A stretch of DNA of 64,000 nucleotides from Syngnathus acus (taxonomy: Eukaryota > Chordata > Actinopteri > Syngnathiformes > Syngnathidae): assembly GCF_901709675.1 (NCBI RefSeq), contig NC_051087.1, positions 13,933,067 to 13,997,066 on the forward strand, in the 5' to 3' direction. Of this stretch, positions 1 through 10,735 are shown one piece after another. A model generated the notes under the pieces. The model searched no databases. It saw nothing but the letters and a program-made list of their open reading frames with translations, and had not been told where the DNA came from. How positions within the stretch are numbered: the stretch's first letter is position 1; each line of letters opens with the position of its first letter. The position numbers were made by a program, and so were the translations under genes.

Positions 1-62
1 ACTCCTAGACACCCTCTACAATATCGGGGTTAATCAAATTGACTTGACCCAAAGGTGTAGAG

Positions 63-1161
63 CAGGGGTCCCCAAACTTTTTCCTGTGAGGGCCACATAA
101 CTTTTCCCTTCTCTGATGGGGGGCCGGTGTCAGTTTGTAACAGAAAAAGTGTGACGATCGTAGGGGAGCTTAAAAAAATTATTGTTTTCCAGAAAGCCAC
201 ACATAACCAAATAACGGTTATTTAATAACCCTTTCCAGGTTCTTTACAGAAAAAAAGTCAGGAAACAAATAACACTATTAATGAAATAAATAATAACTAA
301 ATAACCCTCTCTGAGTTCTTCACAGAAAAAACAGGAAATAAATAATAACTAAATAACTCTCTCTGGGTTCCTCATAGAAAAAAAAGCCATGGAACATTAA
401 CTTTCTGTTGTGCCATGCACAATCTTAACAGATAAAAGTTCAGCTCAGTTGTCAGAGCAGAATCTCTCTGACACATATGAGCAGTCTCTTAAAGTTCTTG
501 TGTTCCTTCCTTATAATCCTTTTGTAGGTTCCAGTAGGCTTGTAGACACCGCTGTCTTTTTTGTTAAAGTTTGCTAGTGCGTCATAGTCTGGAGTAAAAT
601 TTGTTGTGGCAATTCTTAGGCGAGATCCGAGGTGTTGGTCCGTTTACCTCGATCTGTGACGGGTTGATGTTGACGTTCATGTGGCTGAACGTCACGTCGC
701 GTACGTCGAGCCAAATTGGCCACTCTCTTTTAAACGCTCGGCACTGTGTCCACCTTGCTTTTCCTTGGGCGACTCATTTTAATGGAAGGATTCCAGGGGA
801 AGGTTTGTGGGTGGCTTTAGCGCAAAACTGCATCTGAAAGCTCAGCGCGCGAATTACAAGAATGCTGTCGTCACAGCCCACGCTCTAAATTCGGGACTGA
901 TACAAATAGAGCGCGAGTGCGCCATGTCCGTACTACTGAGTACGTACACGCACTTGTGAGTGTGCACCGAGCTTTCTGACACGGCTTCCGGTAGTAAATG
1001 CGCAGGCGAGCGCTTCCCCATCTACTGGGGAAACGCAGTCATTGCATGCAAAATGACCAAAAAAAAAAGTTTAATAATACAATTTGTTCAGGGTTGGCGG
1101 GCCGGATTAAACGGTCCCGTGGGCCGTATCCGGCCCGCGGGCCGTAGTTTGGTGACCACTG
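63..1161. mobile_element. Non-autonomous hAT element with 8-bp TSD
   Basis: The left end reads CAGGGGTCCCCAAACT and the right end AGTTTGGTGACCACTG, which are imperfect inverted repeats. GTGTAGAG occurs immediately before the element (55-62) and immediately after it (1162-1169), the 8-bp duplication expected for hAT transposition. The interior has no intact transposase. About 120 bp of the interior (roughly 745-880) closely matches part of the hAT element at 41776-42911, so the two share ancestry. Confidence 0.85.
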
Positions 1162-1965
1162 GTGTAGAGACTCCAGTCCCATTCAACCTCTTAAGGATTA
1201 CTGTAATTGTGAGCCAGGCTCCCTCGTCAAACATCCGCGACCTTTGTCACTGCAAATGTCCTTGTGGATGATTGAAGGGAAAAAAAATGCACAGACATGT
1301 TCACACATTTTGTAGAAAGTCCTCCCAGAAGAGTGCACACTGTATAGCTCTGACATCCATTCTCAATTAATTGTCTTTGTCAGGTGTCTTGATACTTACA
1401 CATTGTGAAACAGCACATGAAATTCAGTAATTCCAAATATGAATACATTTCTTTTGGGTCCGCCAACTGTTTTGAACGAAACCCTAACTCTAGTACAAAT
1501 AACTATCAGTGTGTCATAACGTGTGAAATTTGCTGTCCTGGGTTTGTTTCAAAGATGTGTTTGTCTTTGAATCCTCTTTGCACGTAGATCTGCTTTTTAA
1601 TCTTACGCCACCCACCCCTTTTTTTTTAACCGACTTTACTTTGCCTACTGACAAATCTCCACTCAGTAGGAAGGGACTTTATAGTTGCAATCCCTCATTG
1701 GTATTCTCTACCTGTCACAATAAATATCAGTCTTCATCGTTAACTGTTGAGCTACAATAATAATACTGGGAAATGTCTGCATTCATGATATTTTCTTTGT
1801 CCCACACATTGTCAGGACCGACCTTCCGGCTTCTCAAACATACCAAACATTTTCATTTTCACATATATAAGAAACATCTTCCTTTCCTGTTAATGCATTT
1901 AAGGTTATAGTTTGAACAACTGCTCAAGCTTTCCTGCTCAGTTCACACAGTTCAGGGTACACCTT

Positions 1966-2170
1966 CCATCCATTTCTATACTGCTTGTCCTCATTAGGGT
2001 TGCGGGTGAGCTGTCCCAGCTGACTTAAGCCTCAAGGCAGTGTAAATATTCTTGGAGTGCTCATCATCCAATTTCAGGGCACATATAGGCAAACATTTAC
2101 AATTGCATTTACACCTATGAACAAATTAGTCTTCAGTTAACGTGCATTTTGGAATGTGGGAAGAAGCTAT
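1966..2170 (-). repeat. Decayed tRNA-derived SINE, 3' portion
   Basis: The stretch reads as a diverged reverse complement of the SINE at 23674-24043. It has a CCATCCATTTCTATACTGC start corresponding to the GGAT-rich tail, then the 'ggttgcgggtgagctg' block, then a remnant of the 'catgttttggaatgtggg' region. It is strongly mutated and therefore old. Confidence 0.5.
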
Positions 2171-4890
2171 AGTTCATCCAGCATTTCTTGTACACATTTT
2201 TCCCCCTTTGTGTTTTGGTCAGTTAAAATGTTTTACCACAATGGCTATCTACTCAATATTCTAGACGTTTTTCTGCAAGGAGGCTCAACAAAAGAAAGTT
2301 TCAGTGACCCTAAATATTGTATTTACACCTGCTCATCTTATATTTTGTAGTGTGGAAAGACAAGTGCATTTGTGCTAATGAAACTTCCCTAGCAAAGTGG
2401 ACATTTACTATGATACTCCGTTCAGGAGAGCTATGTTACACTAGGAACAATTGTAAACCACGTGTTACTGTAAATTGTTTTGATTGTTCTCTGTACGTAA
2501 AATGGAAAGCAAAATGAGTTTTCAAGGTTGTTGTTTAAACTTAGCTTCTAGCCATCTCCTAAATATGTCCAAGTGGCTAATGGAGTAAATGAGAGTCCAT
2601 TTACCTGACTGAAAAAAAAAAGGGCCTTTCAAGGTGTGAATGGGTCCTTATAGGGTATTAGATATGATAAAGAAGCCTTTTAGGTGAAATGTGAAACTTG
2701 ACAAGCTGTCCAACTGGCCACAGTTTTGTGAATTACTTTTACCTGGATTTTTGGGAATAAACTCGGAGTATAATAATTTATTTCATCAACGATTCAATTG
2801 GGATCATTATTCGCGGTTACCGATTTATTTAAAAGATAATGGTTGCTTAAAAATGATACAATGCAAAATGACTCAGTGGATTGAAATAAATTCAGTACCT
2901 TTTAGCCAAAAAGTCGACCGGTGTGAAATGAACACCTGAGTTTTGCTGATTCCTATTGCTTATTGTTAGTGAATCTGATCAAATTAATCGTTGTCATTAA
3001 ATACAAATATTTTCCCGATGTTCTTTTATTGAAAATACATAGGGGGAAACATAAATTTTATTGGTCAGTCTAGAAATTAGTGCCCAATTTTAAATGCTGA
3101 AAATCACTTGCTATCTTTGATGACGCAATATAAATGGAGCAAGAAACATGTAATTCTTTTGGATATCCTGAAAAGTGATGGTTTTAGAACATTCTGCCCA
3201 ACAGCACCATTGTTATGTCAGTTTTTTTTTTTTTTTTACTAGTTTGGCCATATTTTTCCCCATGGTAAACAGTTGTGGATGTAATTGGTGTTATGGGCAT
3301 GTCCTTGGTAAAATGTCTCCACTCTAAGGGGTCCCCGGACCCAAAAGGTTTAAGAATTCCTGTTCCCAACAGTGAAATACTAATGGTTTTGAAGTTTCCA
3401 TGAGGAAAATATTTTCAGAATAATTTTAATAATACCTGGAGAGCTAATAAACAAATGAACAAATCTGCTCTTTGTAACACAATGTGAGGCTTGAAAATAG
3501 AGTCCACTAGGCTTGTTGAGGTTGTTACTCATCCTCCTCTTTTGTCCATCACAGTTTATTCTTACACGCTCTTGTTATTTCAAAAGCTGTAAATATGTCC
3601 TCAATGGCCCAAGTTGATTGCATTTTCAGCAACGCTCTCAGCATTTCAACTTTACCCATAATCACAACACTTAGATTGTTTGAGACGTGCAGAGGCAAGT
3701 TGCACATGCTTTTGTTTTCTGTCTACCATACATGAAGCCAATGTGTTATTTCTTAGTATCAATACAATTGATTAATTACCGCCAAACAGTTTTAATGTAA
3801 TGCACTTGGTGAGCACAGAATGATTTTGTGGTATCTTTGGAATATGAATATTTACATTGATGAGGTGAATGTACCAGTATACCCAATTTTCCAGAAATAC
3901 TGCTCTGAATACAAAATCTACTCCAGTTCCTCTGATCTCTTCTCTGTTACTCCATATCTTTCACTATCACTTTACATATGTGCAAAATTACTCTGTCTGA
4001 GTTGCATGGTTTCAATTTCTGAAGTCTTGCAATCTTTTGAACCCATTGAAAACAAACTTTGCTTTCTTAATATAACTGTCATAACTCCAACAGACCCACG
4101 AAAACAATGTTGCTTAAAAAACAGCTCATCGATTTGAATGTTGTTTTCCAAAAATTTCTCAAATTTATTTGACTCTTCATTGACACATTTGAGTGGCTTA
4201 CACGCATTATATATATACATGCTGTTCATTTCCAGTGAAGAGGTTAAAAATCAGAGAGAAGGAATAAAAGTCTAAAACTGAAACAAAACTAAGTGTTTGT
4301 TTTGTTTCCCATAAACTCATATCCAGATTCTTTTCCTGTCCCCCTCTCCTGCAGTAGTCTCATATGTTTCTATTTAAGGCCAGCATTGTCGACTAACATG
4401 ATTGGTGTTTTCACCCCCCTTCTCTGTCCAGGACTGGCTCCTTACAGCATAAAAGGGAGGCTTTTTCCTCTCAGTCACACTGTTGATTTTCCAGCGTTCC
4501 CCTCAAATTGTTTTGCGGCGTTCCTTTTTTTTTTTTTTTTGTAGATTGACCTGCAGTTTGGTTCAGGTCATAAATTCAATTTAGGCGCAAGATGAAACTT
4601 CTCGTAAAATCCTCGCTGAGATGGCTCTCGTTGTTTTGATCCCTTTCGATGCACCTCAGTGCTTCGCATTCGGCCGGGGGTCGCGTCAGCCATATGGCTA
4701 CAGGTTTGGAACTATGCAGTCGTGACAGCTCATGTTGCGTTCGGCCAGGGAGGAAACGTGGTGACAGAGTGCAGGGGTCGGCTGATGGCAACAAACTGGG
4801 TGCACAGAGGCAGGATTGCAGTTGGAAGCAGCGGATTTGCACGGACTGTCAAAGCAGGCAGGTGGTTGACGGCGTGTTTCTTCTACTCAG

Positions 4891-5019
4891 GGATTGACAG
4901 CTTGGAGCCTATGGTACTGGAGCAGTATGTGGCCGTGGCCAACTACGAGAGACAGGAGAACTCTGAGATCAGCCTCAAGGCCGGTGAGACAGTGGATGTG
5001 ATTGAGAAGAGCGAAAGTG
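4891..5019 (+). CDS. SH3PXD2A: SH3PXD2A exon: linker and first half of SH3 domain 1
   Basis: The exon runs from a TTCTACTCAG acceptor to a GTGAGT donor. It encodes a short linker (LDSLEP-like, then MVLEQYVAV) and the N-terminal half of the first SH3 domain ([18 protein letters not shown], then VIEKSESG). It enters with two bases completing a codon and ends in phase 1. The first base after the intron completes the glycine of the GWWF motif at 20961. This matches the junction between the PX domain and SH3-1 of the TKS5 scaffold, which links phosphoinositide binding to podosome assembly. The PX domain itself is outside the window. Splitting of SH3-1 by a 15.9-kb intron is notable because that intron hosts the very large hAT insertion. 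Confidence 0.93.
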
Positions 5020-8000
5020 GTGAGTACCTTGATTTTATTCTATTTATACATACCGTGTTTGCGTTTTGCATTTTGAGAATTCCAATATCCATTACTAGTT
5101 TTAAGTAACCCTAATTTCAATCTGTACAGAAGTTAGTCTAAATCAAGATTTGTTGTATGTTGTGTATGTGGTGATCTGCCTGTGCATGCAGTTATACACT
5201 CAGCTTCTACACTTATCAAGTTGGAAAGGAAAGGTGTGAATGCTTGTGATACTTCTTTTTCAGTTGCAGTGTAGTCAGCTTTCTTATGAGATCCCTCAAG
5301 TGCGGTGCACTGATATTGACTCCACCAGAGTGAAACAAAACTTTCTGTGCTGTAGTTAGATGAATGTTGTGGGCTTGCTTGTGTCTTTAACTTACTCCAT
5401 TGACTCAACTGCTAAATATTTCCAGACAACTGCTGCTGTCTTATTTTCCTGCCAAAAATGCTGTAGTTCTACCAAGAATTATGCTGGAAAAAACCAACAG
5501 ACATTGCTCTGTGTAAGAGGAAGTAGGGATATGTCAGCTATGTGGCTCATATACCGTATCAACTTGCTGTTCTATGCTGTGTGTTTTTACAGTTTTGATC
5601 AAAAGCCACACTGCATGACCCAAAATGAAAAGTCTATTAAATTGAATTTCAGGCTCTAAACATGGTACGATTGTGTCACCATTGTGCGATCACCTCAGGT
5701 TGTCACACTGACTGTGAGACAGAATACAGAGCTTGTCAGAGAATTTTTCCCATCTTTTCATGATGGATTCATATTGATTGGTTCACTGACAGAGATTGTG
5801 CCTGACACTGTGAGATAACACCTGTTGCATATTTTGTTACATAATATATATAATATATAATATGTACATTTCGTTTAGTAATGATGTAGCAACTCTGCCT
5901 TTATCTATAGGCAATAGTTTCTATGATTCTAAGTCTCAGACAGTGATGTTTGAAGATCATTGAACCAGTCTCCAATGTTTCTCTTGTTTGTGTCACATGA
6001 GCAAAAGGAAGCTTGACAGAGTAAAGCAGCTGCACATGGAAATTGCTGCAGAAATGTGGCTTTGCTGGAGAAGTTAATGTATTCTAAAGAATGACTTCAT
6101 GTAGGCATCATATTTCTTTCTTCATCCTGATTTTTATCCAAATCCATATTTTTACTGCTTCTAAAGAATGAATTCAACATCATATTTCTTTCTTCATCCT
6201 GATTTTATCCAAATCCATATTTTTACTGCTTGGTTCAATGCAGATTAGCATCAAATGTCACGGGTTAAGATGAACAGCTCAATCTTGTTTTGTGACAAAA
6301 AAGTCCCAGATACCTCAGTCCACATTGAAAACAAGCACTTAAAACATAGTGGGAAAATGAACCTAAAGCTGTGAGTTGGAAAGAAAGTCTGATTGTGTGG
6401 CTCTTCTGAGCGTGTGAACTTTATTGCACATTTTATGAGCTGCTGTACAAAAAAAGATTTATGAATCATCCTGAGTGTGGCGAGATGTGTCCTGGAGAGA
6501 GGTTGTCCCATTTAACTCACTCTTGATGAAAAAAATGGTGTGTTCTTGGAAAGGATGCGCCAGAAGTGTGACATGAGGCCCAAAAATGAACATCAAACAT
6601 TCCTGCCGTGTGCTTTGGATAAATATAGTTCACTCACCCCAATGTCGCGGTCTGCACCTTTGTGTCACATTGGAGCACTTGAAACTAAGCACTGAGCGCT
6701 CAAAAATAAATCATCCTTTTTACATTTGAACATTTTTATTTTGGGGCTTTTCACTCAGAATGAGAATTGGTTTTGGTTTTACCGTTTTGTGCTTTTTACT
6801 GCCTGAGTTATTAATTATTTTTATTAATTGCTTCATGTACAGCACTTTGTATGCAATGGTGGATGTTTTAAAGGGCTCCATAAATACAGTTGAGTGGAGA
6901 TTGCTAACCACTTGAGGCTCAACCCGATTGCTGTTGCTTTAATAGATTCATTGTTGTTGAGTGGCAGAAAGCGAAGCTTTATCAGCACATTGTTATATCT
7001 ATTAATGCGCAGACAACTGTGTGCTAATGACAATTTTATCCATCATAGAGTGACACATACACCATGATCCTGTACTGTGCTGTTAGACTGGCAGCGTCTC
7101 AATAATTGTTGGAATATGTTGTTGCTGTTACACTAATAGTTTATTGTGATAGAAATATAATCAAACAAATGTGTATGTGCTGCAGCACTTTATGAGGTCT
7201 ACTGATCACTAATTTGTTACTGTGTTATAACTTGTTACTGTATTGCATATATCTTTGTTTCATAACAGTGTTTTTCTATGCTTTGTATTAAAGGTCTTCT
7301 TACTTCTTCCACACTGTCAGACAAGGCAGGTTGTGTGTAGCTATTCCTCTGTCATTATAGCAATATTTGATCAGTTTGTTGATCCTGTAAATTATTGGAT
7401 GCAATTCTACTGCTGCGTAGTACCACTCTGCTAACAGGTAAGAACATTCAGCAGCTGTTGCTTCGGAATGAAGAGTCCTGTGAACTAGGCAAGTACGGTC
7501 CTTTAAATGTTGTCCTCAGAATACTCGTCGCTATATAGTAATTGAAACGGCTCTGAACCCCGCCATTAACAAAATGGGGGAAGAAAATGTAAAATTGAGA
7601 CCTCTCCTCAGCCATTTTTAATAATAGCATGAAATACATCTTGGGATATTTCCCCAGCCTAGTTTTCACAAGTCAACAACTGATGCATTCTTGGTTTATG
7701 CTAATGGACAAGAACAACATTCAGGTATTCCCTGTGTTCTTTGTTTATGCTTACTTCAATTGGACAACACGCAGACCGTGACTGATAGTTTCACAAGATC
7801 ACAAAGATGTAAAAACGTACAAGAAAGCGATTTTAGAACTAGCAAGAGCGTAATGCTCAATGAGATGAAGAAAAAAATATTCATCAGATGATGACTTAAA
7901 TGTTCAAGATTTCCTTGCGTCGAGGGAAAACATTAAAATTGTTGAACGTCTTCAGAATGTTTGCAACTTTGAACGATCCCAGATGAGAACACGAATGTCC

Positions 8001-8307
8001 TACTTTCAAGAACACTTTAAACATTAGCCCCTCAGTGGAATACGGGCTTTACCGAAATCTCTGGCGCATGCTAACATCTCTGTTGACAAATCTGCGATAT
8101 GTGAAACATTAAGCAAGAATGGATGTCATTGGAGGGCAACTCAGAGGAATCCACTGCTGACCAAAAAGCGTTGCTCCTGGTTTGACCTATGCAATTCACT
8201 AGAGGTCAGGTCGTTCCCTGAACAATCTGTCACTGCGTGTATTCTCCCATTGACTCACATTTTCTATATTTTTCTCTCTGGAGGCTGCACTACTGCAAGG
8301 TCTAGCA
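5020..8307. other. SH3PXD2A intron, 5' part, no recognised feature
   Basis: This is AT-rich intron between the two halves of SH3-1. Apart from a 73-77 bp tandem duplication at 6082-6231 I see no exon, RNA gene or clear transposon. Short ORFs here lack any recognisable domain. Confidence 0.6.
6082..6231. repeat. Two-copy tandem duplication of about 75 bp
   Basis: Two adjacent copies start with TTCTAAAGAATG at 6082 and 6159 and share the 'tttctttcttcatcctgat' and 'ccaaatccatatttttact' blocks with only a few differences. This looks like a recent local duplication. Confidence 0.8.
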
Positions 8308-8404
8308 CAGGGGTGGCCAACCAGTCAGAGACTAAGAGCCACATTTTTTACTGTGTCATCGCAACGAGCCACATCATACACATGAGCACACATGAACAAC
8401 CCCC

Positions 8405-8439
8405 CACACACACGCACGCACGCACACGCACACACACAT
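8405..8439. repeat. CA-type microsatellite
   Basis: An imperfect run of CA/CG dinucleotides close to the left end of the large hAT element. It is probably part of the transposon's own subterminal sequence. Confidence 0.85.
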
Positions 8440-8552
8440 CCTTGTTAACCTCCCTCTGCAGGACCCAAAGTACTTTACTGAGTTGTGGGGTCCACCCTTT
8501 CTAGTGGTCCAAGAACTATGAAAAAAATCAGGCAAGTCCCAAAAAAAATCTT

Positions 8553-8680
8553 CCATCCATCCATCCATCCATTTTCTGTACCGCTTAGTCCCCACGGGGG
8601 TCGCGGGCGTGCTGGAGCCTATCCCAGCCGTCATCGGGCAGTAGGCGGGGGACACCCTGAACCGGTTGCCAGCCAATCGC
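8553..8680 (-). repeat. 5'-truncated tRNA-derived SINE with 12-bp TSD
   Basis: The tail (four CCAT units on the plus strand) is followed by the same 3' body as the full SINE at 23674-24043. AAAAAAAATCTT flanks it at 8541-8552 and 8681-8692. A direct repeat of this kind is expected from LINE-driven insertion into an A-rich site. The copy is inserted within the large hAT element and is therefore younger than it. Confidence 0.85.
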
Positions 8681-8950
8681 AAAAAAAATCTTGTTACTAA
8701 AAATCACTTTCAATAAACACAATTCAAAACTTTATTTTACATGTCAGTTTTTCAGTCACATGTGGGGCCTGTTTCTAACCTTCAGGCTTTGCGGGGTCCA
8801 CCTTTACACACATGAGATTTTTAGTCAGTTATGGGGCTCGCTTTTAATATTTCAACCTTAAGAGGTCCACCTATACACACATGACAAATAGTGAACAAAT
8901 GGTGAAACAGGACCAGCCATGTGTTTCTACCTCTGTTAAGGGAAGCTCTT

Positions 8951-9168
8951 TCACTCATATTTTCTCCTCATGGTGGTTATTCTATTTTTGACAAAGTACT
9001 TAACAGCTTTCCAGTCTCTGTTATTCAGTGCTTGTGGTTCTGCAGCAATGCATCTCTCGCAGTCAAACTTACCAGGAACCTGATTTGTCAATATATACTT
9101 CCTTAAATGTTTATTTACTGCAGCACATTCCTCTGGGGTCCAGCTTCTTTTCACAACTTTTTCTTTAC
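8951..9168 (-). CDS. SANT/Myb-like domain exon, terminal exon of a hAT-borne gene module
   Basis: On the minus strand an acceptor (TTATGCCCTTAG) leads into an open frame of about 72 residues ending in TGA at 8953-8951. It encodes a basic, tryptophan-containing domain with the motifs RSWTPEE, VPGKFDCERC and NRDWKAVKYFVKNRI. The spaced tryptophans and the WTPEE start recall a SANT/Myb-like DNA-binding fold, and I believe similar C-terminal domains recur in multicopy fish genes, though I cannot name the family. The two bases after the acceptor complete a codon left by the exon at 10350-10264, so the two join in frame. A methionine nine bases upstream (9178) could instead start an unspliced ORF. 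Whether it is expressed is unknown. Confidence 0.5.
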
Positions 9169-10263
9169 CTAAGGGCATAAGAAGAGCACTTTTTAGTTGA
9201 CAACTTAATTAGAACAAGACTGCATAAAGAATACATTCACTTTATGTACAATAGTCCGACAAAATAATTTAAATGAGATATTTTAAAAAGTCAACTATCT
9301 TTGTCAACGGTGATGAGCCCACAATAGACATAAGTAAATCAGTTATTATCTGGGATATTAATCCGGTCATTTAAGTTGCTAGGTGGTCTTCAGTGTCAGC
9401 TATTTTTATATTAACAAAATTAAAAATAGATGCACAAAAGGGCAATATTAGAATGGCCCCAGTTTTGGAGGTGGGGGAAAGAGGTCTCTCATTTTCTTGA
9501 CTACTTTTAAGCAGTTTTGCATTTGACCAGAGTGTCACTGCTGGTAGATGAAGCAATTCCTGGCCCCTACAGAGGTTGCACAGGCAGCACATTGGGATGC
9601 ACCATTTCTCTGACAAAACCATTAAGAACAGATACAAGTTGTTGCAAAATCAGGGAAAATAAAAAATAAAAATCAGAAAAAAACTTTTTTCAGACAGTGT
9701 TTTACATGTATGGGGAATTTGCTTTGATAACGTGCTACACAAAGATGATATAAATAAATTTGGAAATATATAGTGTGTAAAAAAAACAAATGCAAGCTGT
9801 ATAAGAATAGTATCTGCCTTGGTGTGTCAATGTATGAATTTGCATATTCACTAATAGGTTAATCTAGTGCAATTTTTTTTCTCTCTTTTGAGGTAGATGT
9901 GTCATGTACATTACCCCTATTTAAAAATAGATGTAAACAAACATCTCACATATAATCAAGTTTAGCAATGACCTGTAACTCACATGAGAAAGGATGGGTT
10001 AATTCTATTTTATAATTTTTTTATATAAAATATAAAAAAAAAATTCTAATTTTTTCTAATTTTATCACAAAATTCAAAAGTTTAGACCTTACATGTCTAA
10101 GAAAAAAAGTCAAGTGGTGTTTAATATATCTTGCTTGGGTCATCTAAATCTTAGTAAGCAGCATATGTGAGGATAATTAGATACTGATACAGCAGTAACA
10201 ATTGGACAATTTAAAAGCAACCGTGATAAAGTTATATATTGAAAAGGATTACTCCAAACTCAC

Positions 10264-10350
10264 CTCTCTTTTTGGCAGACTTTTCATTACTTGGGCCACG
10301 AGATGTGAAGGTACAAGAGGTCACTTCTATGACTTCTGGCATCAGCCCAT
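10264..10350 (-). CDS. Middle exon of the hAT-borne gene module
   Basis: An 87-nt minus-strand segment is bounded by an acceptor (ATCATTTCAG) and a GTGAGT donor. It is open in the frame that starts by completing a codon with AT, reads GLMPEVIEV near its start and ends NEKSAKKR plus one base. Entry and exit are both phase 1, so the exon is symmetrical and can be skipped without shifting the frame. It joins in frame to the exons at 10735-10673 and 9168-8951. Its start (DGL) and end (AKKR) resemble the neighbouring exon, suggesting exon duplication. No function is recognised. Confidence 0.4.
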
Positions 10351-10672
10351 CTGAAATGATGATTTTTAAATACAGAAAAAAACATGTTAAACTTATCTTA
10401 TTAGGACAGCAAACACACTGATCAAGGGTACAGTTTCTAACAGCAAACTAAAGAGAAAAAAAAACTATCTACACTTGTGCTCATAAGGAGTTATTTATTA
10501 CAATAATGTCCTGTAGAACCAATCTTGTTGGAACCAAATTTGGATTTTGGTAAATACTAGACAGGAGCAGATATAAATGTAATGGACTTGTAATATTTAA
10601 AAGTGGTGGAATTAAAAAAAATAAAAATCAATATTGAAAACGAGTACTTAAACTGCAGTTTTACAAACTCAC

Positions 10673-10735
10673 CTTTCTTTTTGGCCATTTTTTTCTGAGT
10701 TGAACGACACATGGACGCATGTTTCAACAATCCAT
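10673..10735 (-). CDS. Upstream exon of the hAT-borne gene module
   Basis: A 63-nt minus-strand segment lies between an acceptor (ACACACCTATAG) and a GTGAGTTTG donor. It is phase 1 on both sides and encodes GLLKHASM, then QKKMAKKK. The donor context is almost identical to that of the exon at 10350-10264. The left edge of the 816-817 bp tandem array (10711) falls inside this exon. The array copies therefore carry only its first part, and this is the only complete copy. I could not settle which exon precedes it, because the repeated exon block at 11038-10934 exits in phase 0. Confidence 0.35.

Larger units (their letters stand above)
1..4890. other. SH3PXD2A intron (3' portion), non-coding
   Basis: This stretch precedes the first recognisable SH3PXD2A exon and ends in a pyrimidine-rich acceptor (TTCTACTCAG). 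It contains a hAT element at 63-1161 and a decayed SINE near 1966-2170, annotated separately. I see no exon, RNA gene or conserved motif in the rest. The PX-domain exons of the gene are not here, so they must lie upstream of the window. Confidence 0.6.

Noticed and set aside
4649-5108. Extension of the first SH3PXD2A exon upstream to 4659
   Set aside because: The open frame before 4891 has no similarity to TKS5, and a good acceptor (TTCTACTCAG) ends at 4890.
8374-8700. Small ORFs around 8374-8700 as genes
   Set aside because: They cover a CA repeat and a SINE with its target-site duplication.
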